Below are positions 11,580-21,164 of a stretch of DNA of 64,000 nucleotides, piece by piece. Source of the DNA: Siphonodentalium dalli (lineage: Eukaryota; Mollusca; Scaphopoda; Gadilida; Siphonodentaliidae); contig CP136066.1 in NCBI GenBank assembly GCA_032622095.1, positions 59,552,609-59,616,608 of the forward strand. The letters are read 5' to 3'. The translations under genes and the position numbers were made by a program. How positions within the stretch are numbered: position 1 is the stretch's first letter; every line of letters starts with the position of its first letter. The notes below the pieces were generated by a model. The model did not search any database. It saw only the letters and a list, made by a program, of their open reading frames with translations, and was not told the DNA's origin.

Positions 11580-11951
11580 GGAGGAAGAAACAACCAGCAA
11601 ACGATGAAAAAACTAGCGTGTGGTTTCGGGGACTGCCTCGCGCGATTCGAAACGAGAAGTGGACGGTGTCTACACATCAAACGCCAGCACGCATCGCACT
11701 CGTTCATTTGTAACCAATGCGGCAAGACCTTTGCTCAACAGTGGGAACTAGCTCGCCATAGCAACGTGCATCTGGCCATCAAGCCCTACAAATGTGATTA
11801 CTGTGAGAAACAGTATAGTAACACGACTGGGATCACTAAGCACCTTAAAAACCATCATGTCGAGGAACAGAGGGCCGCGCAAATACAAGTTGCAGATTCG
11901 TTAATTCCTGGTCCGAATTATTATATGCAGAACTTTCCCTCGAGTTTATGA
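11580..11951 (+). CDS. Zinc-finger cassette exon 3 (alternative last exon, three C2H2 fingers)
   Basis: Exon of 123 codons plus TGA after the acceptor 'cacctttgtttcttgttag', phase 0 (G-G-R-N-N-Q-Q-T-M-K-K). The internal ATG at 11604 lies in the lead-in and is not needed as a start. F1 is CGFGDC, with four residues between the cysteines instead of two; its helix is TRSGRCL with HIKRQH. F2 CNQC, helix QQWELAR, HSNVH. F3 CDYC, helix NTTGITK, HLKNHH. Linkers are ASHSFI and LAIKPYK. After the fingers comes a longer tail of about 27 residues (EEQRAAQIQV...NFPSSL), unlike most cassettes here. A MITE lies just upstream of the acceptor and another starts 17 bases after the stop. Confidence 0.9.
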   Translation, partial: GGRNNQQTMKKLACGFGDCLARFETRSGRCLHIKRQHASHSFICNQCGKTFAQQWELARHSNVHLAIKPYKCDYCEKQYSNTTGITKHLKNHHVEEQRAAQIQVADSLIPGPNYYMQNFPSSL

Positions 11952-11967
11952 TTCCAAGTTTCACACA

Positions 11968-12412
11968 TTAAAGGCCCACTTAATTTTCGAATCCCCAGAT
12001 AGCATTATATACAACATATGCCATATTATATACCATTTGAAAGAGGAATTGGCTCAAAAAATTGTATTATCAACTTATTCGGTTTAATAAGCTGTTTGTT
12101 TTTGTCAAGGTACCGACGTGTGTTCTGTGCTTGATTTAGATCTAGCCTGTACTGCCAGTCTATTATAACTCAATGGAGGGGGATTCATTGTATATCTTAG
12201 TTGAGAGTTTTGATGCATTTTGGGGTAAATAACTGGGGAAGTTTTTGGGGTGAATCTGAGAATCTCTAACACTTGATGGACACTCATAGGCCACAGTTGT
12301 TCCGTATTCTGGTGGAACATATATATTTTGGTTCTTCTTCCAAATAGTATATCACTTAGAATATATTGTGTGTGATGTGATATGGGCATTCGAAAATTAA
12401 GTGGGTCTTTAA
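11968..12412. mobile_element. MITE family G, copy 1 (immediately after exon 3)
   Basis: Ends 'ttaaaggcccacttaattt' + 'tcgaat' and the inverse 'attcgaaaattaagtgggt' + 'ctttaa', with TTAA at both ends. Non-coding. It begins 17 bases past the exon 3 stop codon, so it would form most of that isoform's 3' UTR. Related copies: 31.6 and 55.66 kb. Confidence 0.8.
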
Positions 12413-12759
12413 TCCATATATATATATATTTAATTTGTTTTTATTATTGAAGCATAGCCAGATGGTTTTACATACAGAAAGGATTGTTATACATTTTGGA
12501 TAGTTGGGTACAATAGAGAACATTCACACTTGCACACATATTCGATATATATTGTCACACATATACGAAGAGTTGATATACGTGATTGGTATATAGTGTG
12601 GCAACAGTCATGTTCGGTTGTTGAGCCATAATTTGGCTAATATTGTATGATAATGTGTGTGTGTCCTGTAACCTTCTCACGTATATATTGTTACACATAC
12701 GAATATTGATAAGTGATGCATGGCGCAATCCAGTTATGTCGGGTAGGTCCTTTTGGTCG

Positions 12760-13070
12760 TTGATCCATTTGTATGGAAATAACCTTTCCCATAAATAGAC
12801 ACCATATCTGCCGGACTATTTCAATCACGTGATTTAATCATGTGCAAACCACCGGTAAATGCGTATGTTGAACTAAATTTGCTAGTTATTACTATTTTGT
12901 CAGTATTTTTTTTGTCAGGTACAGCCATGCAGTGAATACATTCTGCTCCATTCACATCTATGAGTCAAGGTCATCGCCGTATTATCAGGACCATGAATTG
13001 TAGCATTGTGCCAATATGGTTTCTATTTATGGAAGAGATTATTTCCGAGCGAAGCGGAAATGGTCGAGTC
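12760..13070. mobile_element. MITE family J, copy 2 (diverged)
   Basis: Inverted arms 'ggaaataacctttcccataa' and 'atttatggaagagattattt', matching the arms of the element at 2.1-2.5 kb. The interior contains 'gagtcaaggtcatcgcc', the inverse of sequence in copy 1. Limits approximate. Confidence 0.5.
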
Positions 13071-13858
13071 GTTGAGAATGATTGTTCACTGTCTGAATTA
13101 GAATACATTGTTTACTGTCTGAATGAGAATACATTGTTTACTGTCTGAAGTGAACATGCATTGCACAGCTCTTGTTCTTGTGTTGAGACATTTTGGCTAA
13201 TATTTTGTATAGAATGATACACCTTTATATTATACAGCAATGAGTATTTTGCTGAGTTATAAATTTAGCGTATTGTAAAGCGACATGGGTGCAGAAGCAG
13301 GGACATGTGAGGGGGCAACTGCCCCTTCTGTCATCGCCAAGGTGTGTGGGGGGACGGTCACCACAAACTGTCCTTTCAATCTTCATCGACTGGAATGCAA
13401 TATCTCATATATTACATAAACATCATTGTTATATATCATAACTGCCGGACTACTCAGTCATTGAGAATGATATACGCTGTTTATTGTTTGAAGAGAACAT
13501 ACCGTGCATAGCTTATTGTTTATATATTGTTTGTCCTTGTCTAACAATGGGGATGTTGCCGAGTTATGAACTGCCGCCTCTTTCGCACACCAAGGCGTGC
13601 AGTCATATGTCTGTCATATGTCACACTGCATGATTTCAATGCAAAAATTATTTTTTAGCCTCACAGAGCTAACTCTTGTTGGTGGTAATAGACCCCAGAC
13701 TCACTTCAGCATAGCTGTGGAGCCTGTGTTTTAACCAGAACTGCAAGTGGTGCGCAAAAAAATCCTTTTCTGCTTCATAGACTGGATGAAATAACTCATA
13801 TATTACATAATCATCACTGTTATATTGCCCTAAGGGGAAAAAGTATCCCTTATAGTAG
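13071..13858. other. Spacer with short local repeats
   Basis: Contains repeats such as 'gaatacattgtttactgtct' (twice, 13100-13148) and two versions of 'caatatctcatatattacat' (13.4 and 13.79 kb). No coding signal. Confidence 0.5.
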
Positions 13859-14240
13859 CCTAACCCGTTCTGTACTAAATGGATTCTCCCAATCAGTTAA
13901 AAATATGCATAGGAATTGTCAATTATTGATTTGGTGTGATGTTAGGTGGTAAAAGCCGACAGCAGATTGATGAAAGTGCTGAAGGAGCCCTATTTATTGA
14001 GGGAAATGTTCAGATAATAACATGGTCGTTTGTTGAACTTAGTATCTGAACATTTCCTATGTAATAAGATATCATCAATGATGCTTTAGTATAGAATGGG
14101 TTAAGCTTATTATCTGAACATTTCCTATGGGATAAGATATCATCAATGATGCTTTAGTATGGAAAGGGTTAAACTTATTATCTGAACATTTCCTATAGGA
14201 TAACTACTCATCAATGATGCTTTAGTATAGAAAGGGTTAA
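13859..14240. mobile_element. MITE family K, copy with expanded right end
   Basis: Left end 'ctaacccgttctgtactaaa', right end 'tttagtatagaaagggttaa'. The right-arm block 'cttattatctgaacatttcc' ... 'atgctttagtatag' is present three times (14030-14240). This mirrors the left-end expansion seen at 5.98 kb. Confidence 0.7.
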
Positions 14241-15327
14241 AAGCTTTGAGATTGATCCTGGAAAGTGCTTTTTAATGCAATATGCACGATTACAAAAAAA
14301 ATGCTTTTCGGAATTTATATCAATCCCTATGACCAAAAAAAAGTGCTATTTTCTGGAAGGTATACCCCCTTGGTTGCTGCTGTCACCCCCACATATCGTT
14401 GGTGAACTGAGCTACCAGTATAGGTTGTGAGCAGCACAAACGAGCTTTATTGATGTAATAGTTTAGACTATTCGTGCATTGTCCAGTGTTCATCCGATCC
14501 TTACAATATTGTGCGCTACCAGCGTAAAACTGTTTAAAATGTTAGGCCCTGGCAGCACTAACATGATAAGTAATGAATCATGCGTCAATTTGTAGGATAA
14601 AGCCGATTATAATTGACCAACTCCCACCCAAGAGTCAGAGTGTAACCTCCATTATGAGGATAACTAATGCATGTATGCACTTTTGAATTGGGATTGTCAT
14701 GCAAATCAAATTGTCACTTTATCTCCATCTTAACACCCCACCCCTGGGTACGTCCACCTTAACATTCACCTCCTGAGTACGTCCATTTTAACTCCCCACC
14801 CCCTGAGTACGTCCCGTAGAGTAAGCATGTAAATTGAGAGGTAATATTCCTGATATAGTCTTGAAACTTTTGGGGCAAAACAATTTTGGCAAAATGTAAT
14901 TTGCAATTTGGCTACCAACAGCGTGAATAATAAGTAAATAGTAACAAAATCAAAGTCAGATACCGATAATTAAAATCACGCCCGAAAACTAAATAATTGA
15001 TATGAAATAACAATTTAATATGGCCAAATATAATTTCCTTCCAAAAAATAAGCTTCGCATGATATTCTTCTACAATGTAAATAATGGAATTGAATTTCGC
15101 TGTAATAGAATGCATGTACTAAGTTCCACTTCAGAGAAATTCAATGATCCTGCAAAGAAGGTAAATTGCCCATTTGCCACTGTAATAGAACTTACTACTA
15201 ACTGTAAATGTTGGCCTCTTTCGTGTATACACATGCTGTATAACACGTGAGGCTACCCCCTCCCACCCCTACCCACCCACCGACAGCATGATCCCTGGCT
15301 GTAGTTGTGTTTTGTTTCTCTCCCCAG
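14241..15327. other. Intronic spacer before exon 4
   Basis: Includes three copies of a ~35-bp 'ctgagtacgtcca'-type repeat at 14731-14816. The rest is AT-rich and featureless until the pyrimidine tract at 15308-15327. Confidence 0.6.
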
Positions 15328-15582
15328 GGTTCGATATCATGCCATATATGCAGCGCTGAAGTACGAACGCAGAGTGGTCTTTATCTGCACATCCGACGCC
15401 ATCACGAAAAACACAAATACAACTGCTCCATGTGTGACAGAACCTTCCCACGAGAGTGGGATCTTAAACGACATTCGAACACACACCTCCAAGATAAACC
15501 ATACCAGTGTCCTCTGTGTCCGAAGACATACTCATCCAAGTCTGGTCTAGTACATCATACAAGGTCAACGCATGACCAGTGA
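15328..15582 (+). CDS. Zinc-finger cassette exon 4 (alternative last exon, three C2H2 fingers)
   Basis: The shortest cassette: 84 codons plus TAG, after a strong acceptor 'tttgtttctctccccag', phase 0 (G-S-I-S-C). F1 CHIC, helix TQSGLYL, HIRRHH; F2 CSMC, helix REWDLKR, HSNTH; F3 CPLC, helix SKSGLVH, HTRSTH. Linkers are EKHKYN and LQDKPYQ. The first zinc-binding Cys is only the fifth residue and the stop follows the last His by two residues, so the exon is almost nothing but fingers. Its 3' end ('catgaccagtgattag') seeds the tandem repeats that follow, and a decayed copy of its F2-F3 part sits at 16.7 kb. Confidence 0.93.
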   Translation, partial: GSISCHICSAEVRTQSGLYLHIRRHHEKHKYNCSMCDRTFPREWDLKRHSNTHLQDKPYQCPLCPKTYSSKSGLVHHTRSTHDQ

Positions 15583-15860
15583 TTAGCGCATAGTGCTACA
15601 TGTAGATGTATGTGTCAAGGTCAACAAATGACCAGTGATTAGCTCATATCAGCGCTATGTGACAAGGTGAACACATGACCAGTAACGCATACGATTATGT
15701 ATCAAGGTCAACGCATGAACAGTGATTAGAGCATAGGGCTACATGTACATGTATGAGTCAATCAATAAATGACCAGTGATTAGCGTATAGTGTTATGTGG
15801 CAAGCTGAACACACGACCAGTGATTAGCGCATAGTGCTACGTGTCAACGTCAATAATCTC
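15563..15860. repeat. Tandem repeat derived from the 3' end of exon 4
   Basis: Six or so degenerate copies of 'aaggtcaacgcatgaccag' + 'tgattagcgcatagtgctac'. The first copy contains the exon 4 stop (TGACCAGTGATTAG). The following copies preserve the words encoding H-D-Q-stop but carry no fingers. Confidence 0.85.
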
Positions 15861-16620
15861 CAGGGTCTAATGAAACTCCTTTTAAAGCCTTTTAGCGTCG
15901 TGTCTCTGGTCGAATGTATAGGGTTTCACCATTCAACAGTGTACGTCATGTAATAGTATACATGCATCATTCAACAGTGTACATCATGTAATAGTGTGAA
16001 TCATTGAACAGTTTACATCGTGTAGTAGTGTACATAATTCAACATTGTACATCATGTAATATTGTACATCACTGAACAGTGCAGATCGTGTAATAGTGCA
16101 CGTTCATCATTGGACAGTGTACATCATGTAATAGTGCACATCATTCAACAGTGTACATCATGTAATAGTGCACATCATTCAACAGTTTACATCGTGTAAT
16201 AGTGTATATAATTCAACATTGTACATCATGTGATATTGTACATCACTGAACAGTGCACATCGTGTAATAGTGCACGCACATCATTGAACAGTGCACATCA
16301 TGTAATCGTGTACATCTTTCAAGGTCAACACACGACCAGTAGTTAGCGCGTATGGTTGCGTGTCAGGATAGCGTGTCAAGGTCAACACATGGTCATTGAT
16401 TAGCACCTAGTGCTACGTGTCAAGGTCAATCATCTCCAGGGTCAAATGTAAATCCAAACCGTCATTTAATGTGATGACTGGTCGAATATATAGGGTTTCA
16501 TCATTCAATAGTCTAGAAAATATAGGGTCTAGTCATTCAATAGTGTAAATCATTCAATAGTATACATCATGCAATAGTGTACATCATTCAAGGTCAACGC
16601 GTGACCAATGATTAGCGCAT
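15861..16620. repeat. Second minisatellite block, about 30-bp unit
   Basis: Copies of 'cattcaacagtgtacatc' + 'atgtaatagtg' run through about 15.94-16.32 kb. Then copies of the exon-4-end unit return (16313-16430 and 16590-16620). Mixed higher-order structure, non-coding. Confidence 0.8.
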
Positions 16621-16706
16621 ATGATCATTACAATGGGCTAATATTAATCCGAATCGTCTTTTCGTGTCCTGCCTCTGATTAATGATCAGTGTAAATCTGA
16701 ACTGTC

Positions 16707-16835
16707 GTGTCTCATCCATTCGAACACGCACACCTCCACGACAATCCATACCAATGTTTTCTGTGCCCAAAGTACTAACCCAAGTGTGGCCTTGAACATC
16801 ATTCAAGTTCATCCAATGATTAATGTGGATATGTG
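16707..16835 (+). pseudogene. Decayed partial copy of exon 4 (F2 tail to F3)
   Basis: Aligns by eye to the exon 4 stretch from 'cattcgaacacacacctcc' to the stop region: 'cattcgaacacgcacacctc', 'aatccataccaatgttttct', 'gtgcccaaagtactaaccca', 'catcattcaagttcatccaa'. An in-frame TAA and small indels destroy the fingers. There is no acceptor at its left edge. Confidence 0.75.
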
Positions 16836-16984
16836 TGTGCAGTAGTCGCATAGGGATTTGTATACCAAGGTCAATCATTTCCATGGGCTAATGTAAATAT
16901 ACAAGCTATCTTTTTAAGTCGTGCCTCTGGTGTAATATATAAGGTTTCGTCAAAATGTAGTTGTTAGCCTTGAAATAATGTGTC

Positions 16985-17064
16985 TGACATTTGCAGAATG
17001 AGGTCCCTGGAGGGTGATTCCAGTGATGCTATTCCGCACAGCGGGACCTCATTCTGCAAATGTC
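16985..17064. mobile_element. MITE family D, short form
   Basis: Palindromic ends 'gacatttgcagaatgaggtc' and 'gacctcattctgcaaatgtc' around a short centre. Same ends as elements at 28.6, 42.3, 48.2, 57.1 and 59.7 kb. Confidence 0.75.
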
Positions 17065-17468
17065 AATCTATTTCATGATCGCTTAGTTTAAAGGCTGTCG
17101 ATAAAATTCTATCCCGGAAGATCGTTAATTTGTATATATGTGATTTATTGTAAATAATTTTCTGTGTACATGTATATTAATTCACCAATTATTATACAGA
17201 GCTTATTAAAACTTTTATCTTTACGCCAATTTTGTTTTGACATCTGTTTCCGAGAGTGTAGTTTGTCACGTATTTACGATTATTCAGGACCATTCCCCCC
17301 CCCCCCGCCCCATTTCCCACAGCAGGGGTACCAATGTGCCCATCAACGTCGCCATGCATGTGTGAGGTTATTTGTAGTTGCATCGCCATTGCGGAATAAC
17401 TTATTTCCAAAACTGGAACAATTTCATTTGCCCACGATTTGGTCGATTCTAATTGAAAATTCAGCAAA
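17065..17468. other. Non-coding spacer
   Basis: AT-rich with a C-run at 17297-17306. No gene evidence. Confidence 0.5.
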
Positions 17469-17722
17469 ATGACGGAGCTTCCTGAAGTTTTGCGAAAACC
17501 ATGTGACAATGCATTCTATTATATATGCCAGTCTCTCATAAGGAGCCTCGCATATATATATACGATGATTCATTGGCCTAACAATATTTACCTTGACTTT
17601 GTAAGCCAGTGCATTCTCTTATGTATGCGGGACTTCCTATTTCAGACTCGCATAGATAAGATAATGTTTTGCACATGATCTTAATATTGTACCAGCGCAG
17701 CTCCCGTCACTAAAAGGTTAAT
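17469..17722. mobile_element. MITE family A2, copy
   Basis: Starts 'acggagcttcctgaagtttt' and ends 'gcgcagctcccgtcactaaa' + 'aggttaa'. Contains the internal 'ggcctaacaatatttacctt' segment shared with 11.3 and 49.0 kb. Palindromes are decayed. Confidence 0.7.
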
Positions 17723-17723
17723 A

Positions 17724-17842
17724 TTGAAATCACTGTTAGATTAGCCGCAAGTGTGAGGAATTCCTTCATCATTAAAACTGAAAATGTCGTGATATGACCT
17801 TAGCTGCTTAAAGCGACATTAAACCCCAATCAACCAATCGAT
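17724..17842 (+). repeat. SINE 3' fragment
   Basis: Matches the last ~120 bp of the SINE at 18.4-18.7 kb: 'gaaatcactgttagattag', 'aatgtcgtgatatgacctta', 'aaagcgacattaaacccc'. 5'-truncated. Confidence 0.65.
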
Positions 17843-18394
17843 CTCCAAGTGTAAACTTAAATCTATGTCTAGGTGACACTAGCGTCAATAAATTCACCCT
17901 ATGTGGACCTCAGTTAGCAATTGGCCAGCACCATATTAAGGCTGGAAACTCGAACTGGTATAAACCATCCAAGAGAAACGAATACTATATGCGGCGTGTT
18001 TTGTGGAGAGAACTTTGTATGGTGGTACAGTGACTCGACCTTTTGGAAGGGGTCTGTGTGGGTTACTCGACGTTGGGAGAACGTCTGGGTGACTCAAAGT
18101 ATTGGGGAAGGTGTCCGGATTATTTGACGTTTGGGGAAGGGGTCTTGTTGACTCGACATTTGCGGAAGGGTCTGGTGTTTGCAAATATTGAGGAACTGGT
18201 GAAAATCTGTAAAGAATGTTTCGTGAACCATGTGTAAATACAGAGGTTCAGACTGAAAAAAAACGTAACTTCGCCCGTCGGGAATTGCATACTATAATGT
18301 ATGTTATATATTATCCAGTAATCAAACAGCTAGTATGTTCTATTTTCAAACGAAGTTTGTGTAATATATTAACACGGTGATTGCATCAGTTGTC
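17843..18394. other. Non-coding spacer
   Basis: A few copies of 'gactcgac' / 'ttggggaaggggtc'-type short repeats at 18030-18175. Otherwise nothing recognised. The last 12 bases (18383-18394) are the left target-site duplication of the adjacent SINE. Confidence 0.5.
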
Positions 18395-18705
18395 TCGGGG
18401 CCTCGGTGTTTCAATCGGTTAGGGGTACAACTCCAAGCCGTTTCGCCCTCCAGCGCTGGCGATTAAGGTTCAAATCCACATGTTTCCATCATGTTTCCAT
18501 CATGTAACTCGAAATCGTTATCTGGTGGAGTTACCAGTTACTCGCCGATGGCCGGTGGTTTGCCGCACATGGTTGACGAGTTTATCAGCCATTGAAATCA
18601 CTGTTAGATTAGTCGCAAGTGTGCGGATTTCCTCCACCACTAAAACTGGCAATGTCGTGATATGGCCTTAGTTGCTAAAGCGACAATAAACCCCAAATCA
18701 ATCAA
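18395..18705 (+). mobile_element. tRNA-derived SINE with 12-bp target-site duplication
   Basis: Head with a B-box-like 'ggttcaaatcc' at 18467-18477 and a weaker A-box-like 'cggttagggg' near 18416. The tail is 'gctaaagcgacaataaaccc' + 'caaatcaatcaa'. It is flanked by perfect 12-bp direct repeats GCATCAGTTGTC (18383-18394 and 18706-18717). No coding capacity; mobilised by a LINE in trans by analogy with other SINEs. Insertion lies between exons 4 and 5. Confidence 0.85.
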
Positions 18706-18744
18706 GCATCAGTTGTCAATCAGACGAGAAATGTGACATACTAT

Positions 18745-19589
18745 ATTAAATGCAGGTAATTCGGATGACCGGGACCCGTCACGTGCTACATATATGCCTT
18801 TCATTTAATCGGTTCTGGGGGTCGCAATTCGGATTTATTGCATTTGTAGGCTCACCATTCGGACGGGGCATGTGCTACATATATCACTTTTATTTTACTG
18901 GTAGGTTTACGTGCTACGCTCGTCTGTTATTGCATTTGTTGGCTCATAATTCGAACGGTTCACGTGTTGCATATATCCCTTTTATTTCACTGGTATAGGT
19001 TTACCTGCTACGTTTGCCTGTTATATTGCATTATAGTAGGCTCACAATTCGAACGGATCACGTGCTACATATATTCCTTTTATTTCATTGGATGTGGTGG
19101 GTCACGTGCAACAGTATGCGTTTTATGGCATTGGTGAACTCACACTACTGATGGATCACGTGCTACGCAACCATGTTGTTTCATTGGTAAGCATACAATT
19201 CGACGGGTCACGTACTACATATATCACTTTTATTTCACTGGTAGGTTTACGTGCTACGTTTACCTGTTATTGCATTTGTAGGCTCACAATTCGAACGGGT
19301 CGCGTGCTACATATATTCCTGTTATTTCATTGGTAGGATCATATTGGGGTGGGGGTCACGTGCAACAGTATGCCTTTTATTGCATTGGTGAGCTCACACT
19401 GCTGACGGGTCACGTGCTACATATCCATTTTATGTTATTGGTAGGCTTACTTGCTAAATATGCCTTGGATTTTATTGATAGGCTCATAATTCGGACGGGC
19501 CACGTACTACATATATAACTTTAATTTCATTGGTAGGCTCACTATTCGGACGGGTCACGTGCTACATATCCCTTTTGTTTCATTGGTAG
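18745..19589. repeat. Tandem repeat array carrying acceptor-like and CACGTG motifs, ending at exon 5
   Basis: About a dozen degenerate copies of a 50-70 bp unit: 'cacaattcgaacgggtcacg' + 'tgctacatatatcc' + 'cttttatttcattggtagg' + 'ct'. Many copies hold a pyrimidine-rich stretch plus TAG that resembles the real exon 5 acceptor, which is the last member. One copy (19440-19450) even shares the first exon codons GCT-TAC-TTG. Eight perfect CACGTG palindromes occur between 18780 and 19561. It may act as splicing decoys or as an intronic enhancer; both are inference. Confidence 0.85.
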
Positions 19590-19892
19590 GCTTACTTGTT
19601 CACGTGCCAGCTGTGTCCACAGACATTCCAGACAAGAACAGGATTAAGATTGCATGAAGTCAGTCGTCACGAGCCCCATAAATTCTCATGCGAGGTGTGC
19701 CACAAAACCTTCCCAAGGAAATGTGAACTAAACAGACACTCAGCGACGCACAATCGTGAACGAGGGAGAGGCGTGTCTGTGCAGCCAAGTAGTTGCATGC
19801 ATTGTGGTGCCCAGATGGGCTCGAGAAACGAGCTCATTTCACACGCGAGGGGTGGATGTTGCCCCATCATCATCGGGAATACGACGAATTAG
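19590..19892 (+). CDS. Zinc-finger cassette exon 5 (alternative last exon, two C2H2 and one C2HC finger)
   Basis: Exon of 100 codons plus TAG after 'ccttttgtttcattggtag', phase 0 (A-Y-L-F-T-C). F1 CQLC, helix TRTGLRL, HEVSRH; F2 CEVC, helix RKCELNR, HSATH. F3 CMHC, helix SRNELIS, followed by HARGGC, so the fourth ligand is Cys (C2HC). The F2-F3 linker is long and basic-polar (NRERGRGVSVQPSS), not a KP linker, which would loosen coupling between F2 and F3. The tail is CPIIIGNTTN. Sister of exon 6: same acceptor and F1 signature (T-F-Q-T-x2-G-L-x-L-H). The acceptor is the last unit of a repeat array and the 3' end is echoed twice downstream. Confidence 0.9.
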   Translation, partial: AYLFTCQLCPQTFQTRTGLRLHEVSRHEPHKFSCEVCHKTFPRKCELNRHSATHNRERGRGVSVQPSSCMHCGAQMGSRNELISHARGGCCPIIIGNTTN

Positions 19893-19902
19893 TGTATTAT
19901 AG

Positions 19903-20060
19903 TAAGGAACAAGCTCATATCACGCGAAAGTTGTATGTTGCCCCATCGTCATCCGAAATACGACGAATTAGGGTATAGTAAGGAACGAGCTGATATCATC
20001 CGCGAAAGTTGTATGTTGTCCCAACGTCATCCGAAAAAAACGAGGAATTATAATGTATAT
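19903..20060 (+). pseudogene. Two tandem echoes of the exon 5 3' end
   Basis: Copies of the coding end of exon 5 (from 'gaaacgagctcatttcac' through 'atacgacgaattag') recur at about 19907 and 19982 with a period near 75-80 bp. Shared words: 'aagctcatatcacgcg', 'gtatgttgccccatcgtcat', 'atacgacgaattag'. Frames are broken and fingers absent. Confidence 0.8.
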
Positions 20061-20864
20061 ATAGCATCGCCAAACGAAAACTTATGAATCAGTGTACAGT
20101 AAGGAACATACACATACTCTTCGTTGAAGTTTGAGATGCTGCTGGTTTAGCTTAGTTTGGTTTAGTTTAGTTTGGTTTGGTTTGGTTTAGATTGTTCAAC
20201 TTTTTTGTGCTGTGTCCTAGTTTACGTCGATATATAGGCCATATCACTATGTCAGTTGTATGGGTGAAGGAAAGAAAGACTGCGAAAAATGTTCATTTCA
20301 CTATGAAATCACTCTACTCCACATAGAAACCACCGACTACCAGATAGCAACTGGCAAACTTGTCCACATACATATACACGGATCAGGTTATCATCACGCC
20401 GCGCTTTTCATCCCTCCGTGTTAGACGACTTATGTTGGACTAAAATGCGATATGCACCTTACCGACTGGGCTACCCCTCCCCCGATTGAGATGACGAACC
20501 CATGTACAACGTCTGGCATTAATGATTGTTAACCCTTTCTTTACTGAATGGATTATACCATTCAGTTATAAAAGTAGATATTAGAAAGGTCTATTATTCA
20601 TTTGGATGGTCGCTTTCTTTTCTTCGCCTATAAAGCTGACACCGTGATGTGTCACGTGATATGCCATAGCGGCTAAAACGACGATAAACACCAAATGACC
20701 AAACTAGTGTATTCGATTAGTTGCCTGTCACATAGCCGGCCATTTGTAATATTAGACATCACTTTTTGCAGTGATATACATGTATATTATAACTATACAT
20801 CGTGCAGGTGGAAGCTGGTGTTTTTTTGGACACGTGGTGAAATATTCTCTTGTTTCATTGGTAG
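20061..20864. other. Spacer between exons 5 and 6
   Basis: Contains a 'ttagtttggtttggtttgg'-type short repeat (20150-20190) and a MITE K left end fragment ('ttaaccctttctttactg', 20529). It also has a degraded SINE tail (20640-20700, 'gctaaaacgacgataaac') and a CACGTG at 20830. The exon 6 acceptor follows. Confidence 0.6.
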
Positions 20865-21164
20865 GCAAGTCCTTTCTCGTGCCAGGCATGCGCACTGACA
20901 TTCCAGACGAAGCGTGGACTCGATCTCCATCACCGGAGCCGACACCTGCCTCACAAATTCTCGTGTGACGTGTGTTTTAGGACATTTCCACGGCGATGCG
21001 AGGTGGTGCGCCACGCAACAAGAGTGCACGATTGGAACCCTAGTGCGGATTCTACGGAGTGCAAGATCAGATGTTCCATATGTGGATACGAATGCACATC
21101 GAATACTGAACTTACTGACCATAAAAGGACACAGCACTTTTCTTCGCCTATTACTATTGACTAA
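20865..21164 (+). CDS. Zinc-finger cassette exon 6 (alternative last exon, three C2H2 fingers)
   Basis: Exon of 99 codons plus TAA, after the acceptor 'ctcttgtttcattggtag', phase 0 (A-S-P-F-S-C). No ATG in this frame. F1 CQAC, helix TKRGLDL, HHRSRH; F2 CDVC, helix RRCEVVR, HATRVH; F3 CSIC, helix SNTELTD, HKRTQH. The F1-F2 linker LPHKFS matches exon 5; the F2-F3 linker is long (DWNPSADSTECKIR) as in exon 5. It lies only 973 bases after exon 5, the closest spacing in the array, and shares acceptor sequence and finger layout, so it is a recent tandem sister. Unlike exon 5, F3 ends in a normal His. Confidence 0.9.
   Translation, partial: ASPFSCQACALTFQTKRGLDLHHRSRHLPHKFSCDVCFRTFPRRCEVVRHATRVHDWNPSADSTECKIRCSICGYECTSNTELTDHKRTQHFSSPITID

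Noticed and set aside
11604-11606. ATG inside exon 3 as an independent gene start
   Set aside because: The frame is open back to the acceptor at 11580 in the shared phase; no promoter evidence.
18395-18480. tRNA gene
   Set aside because: A B-box is present but the segment does not fold into a tRNA by eye and is the head of a SINE with target duplications.
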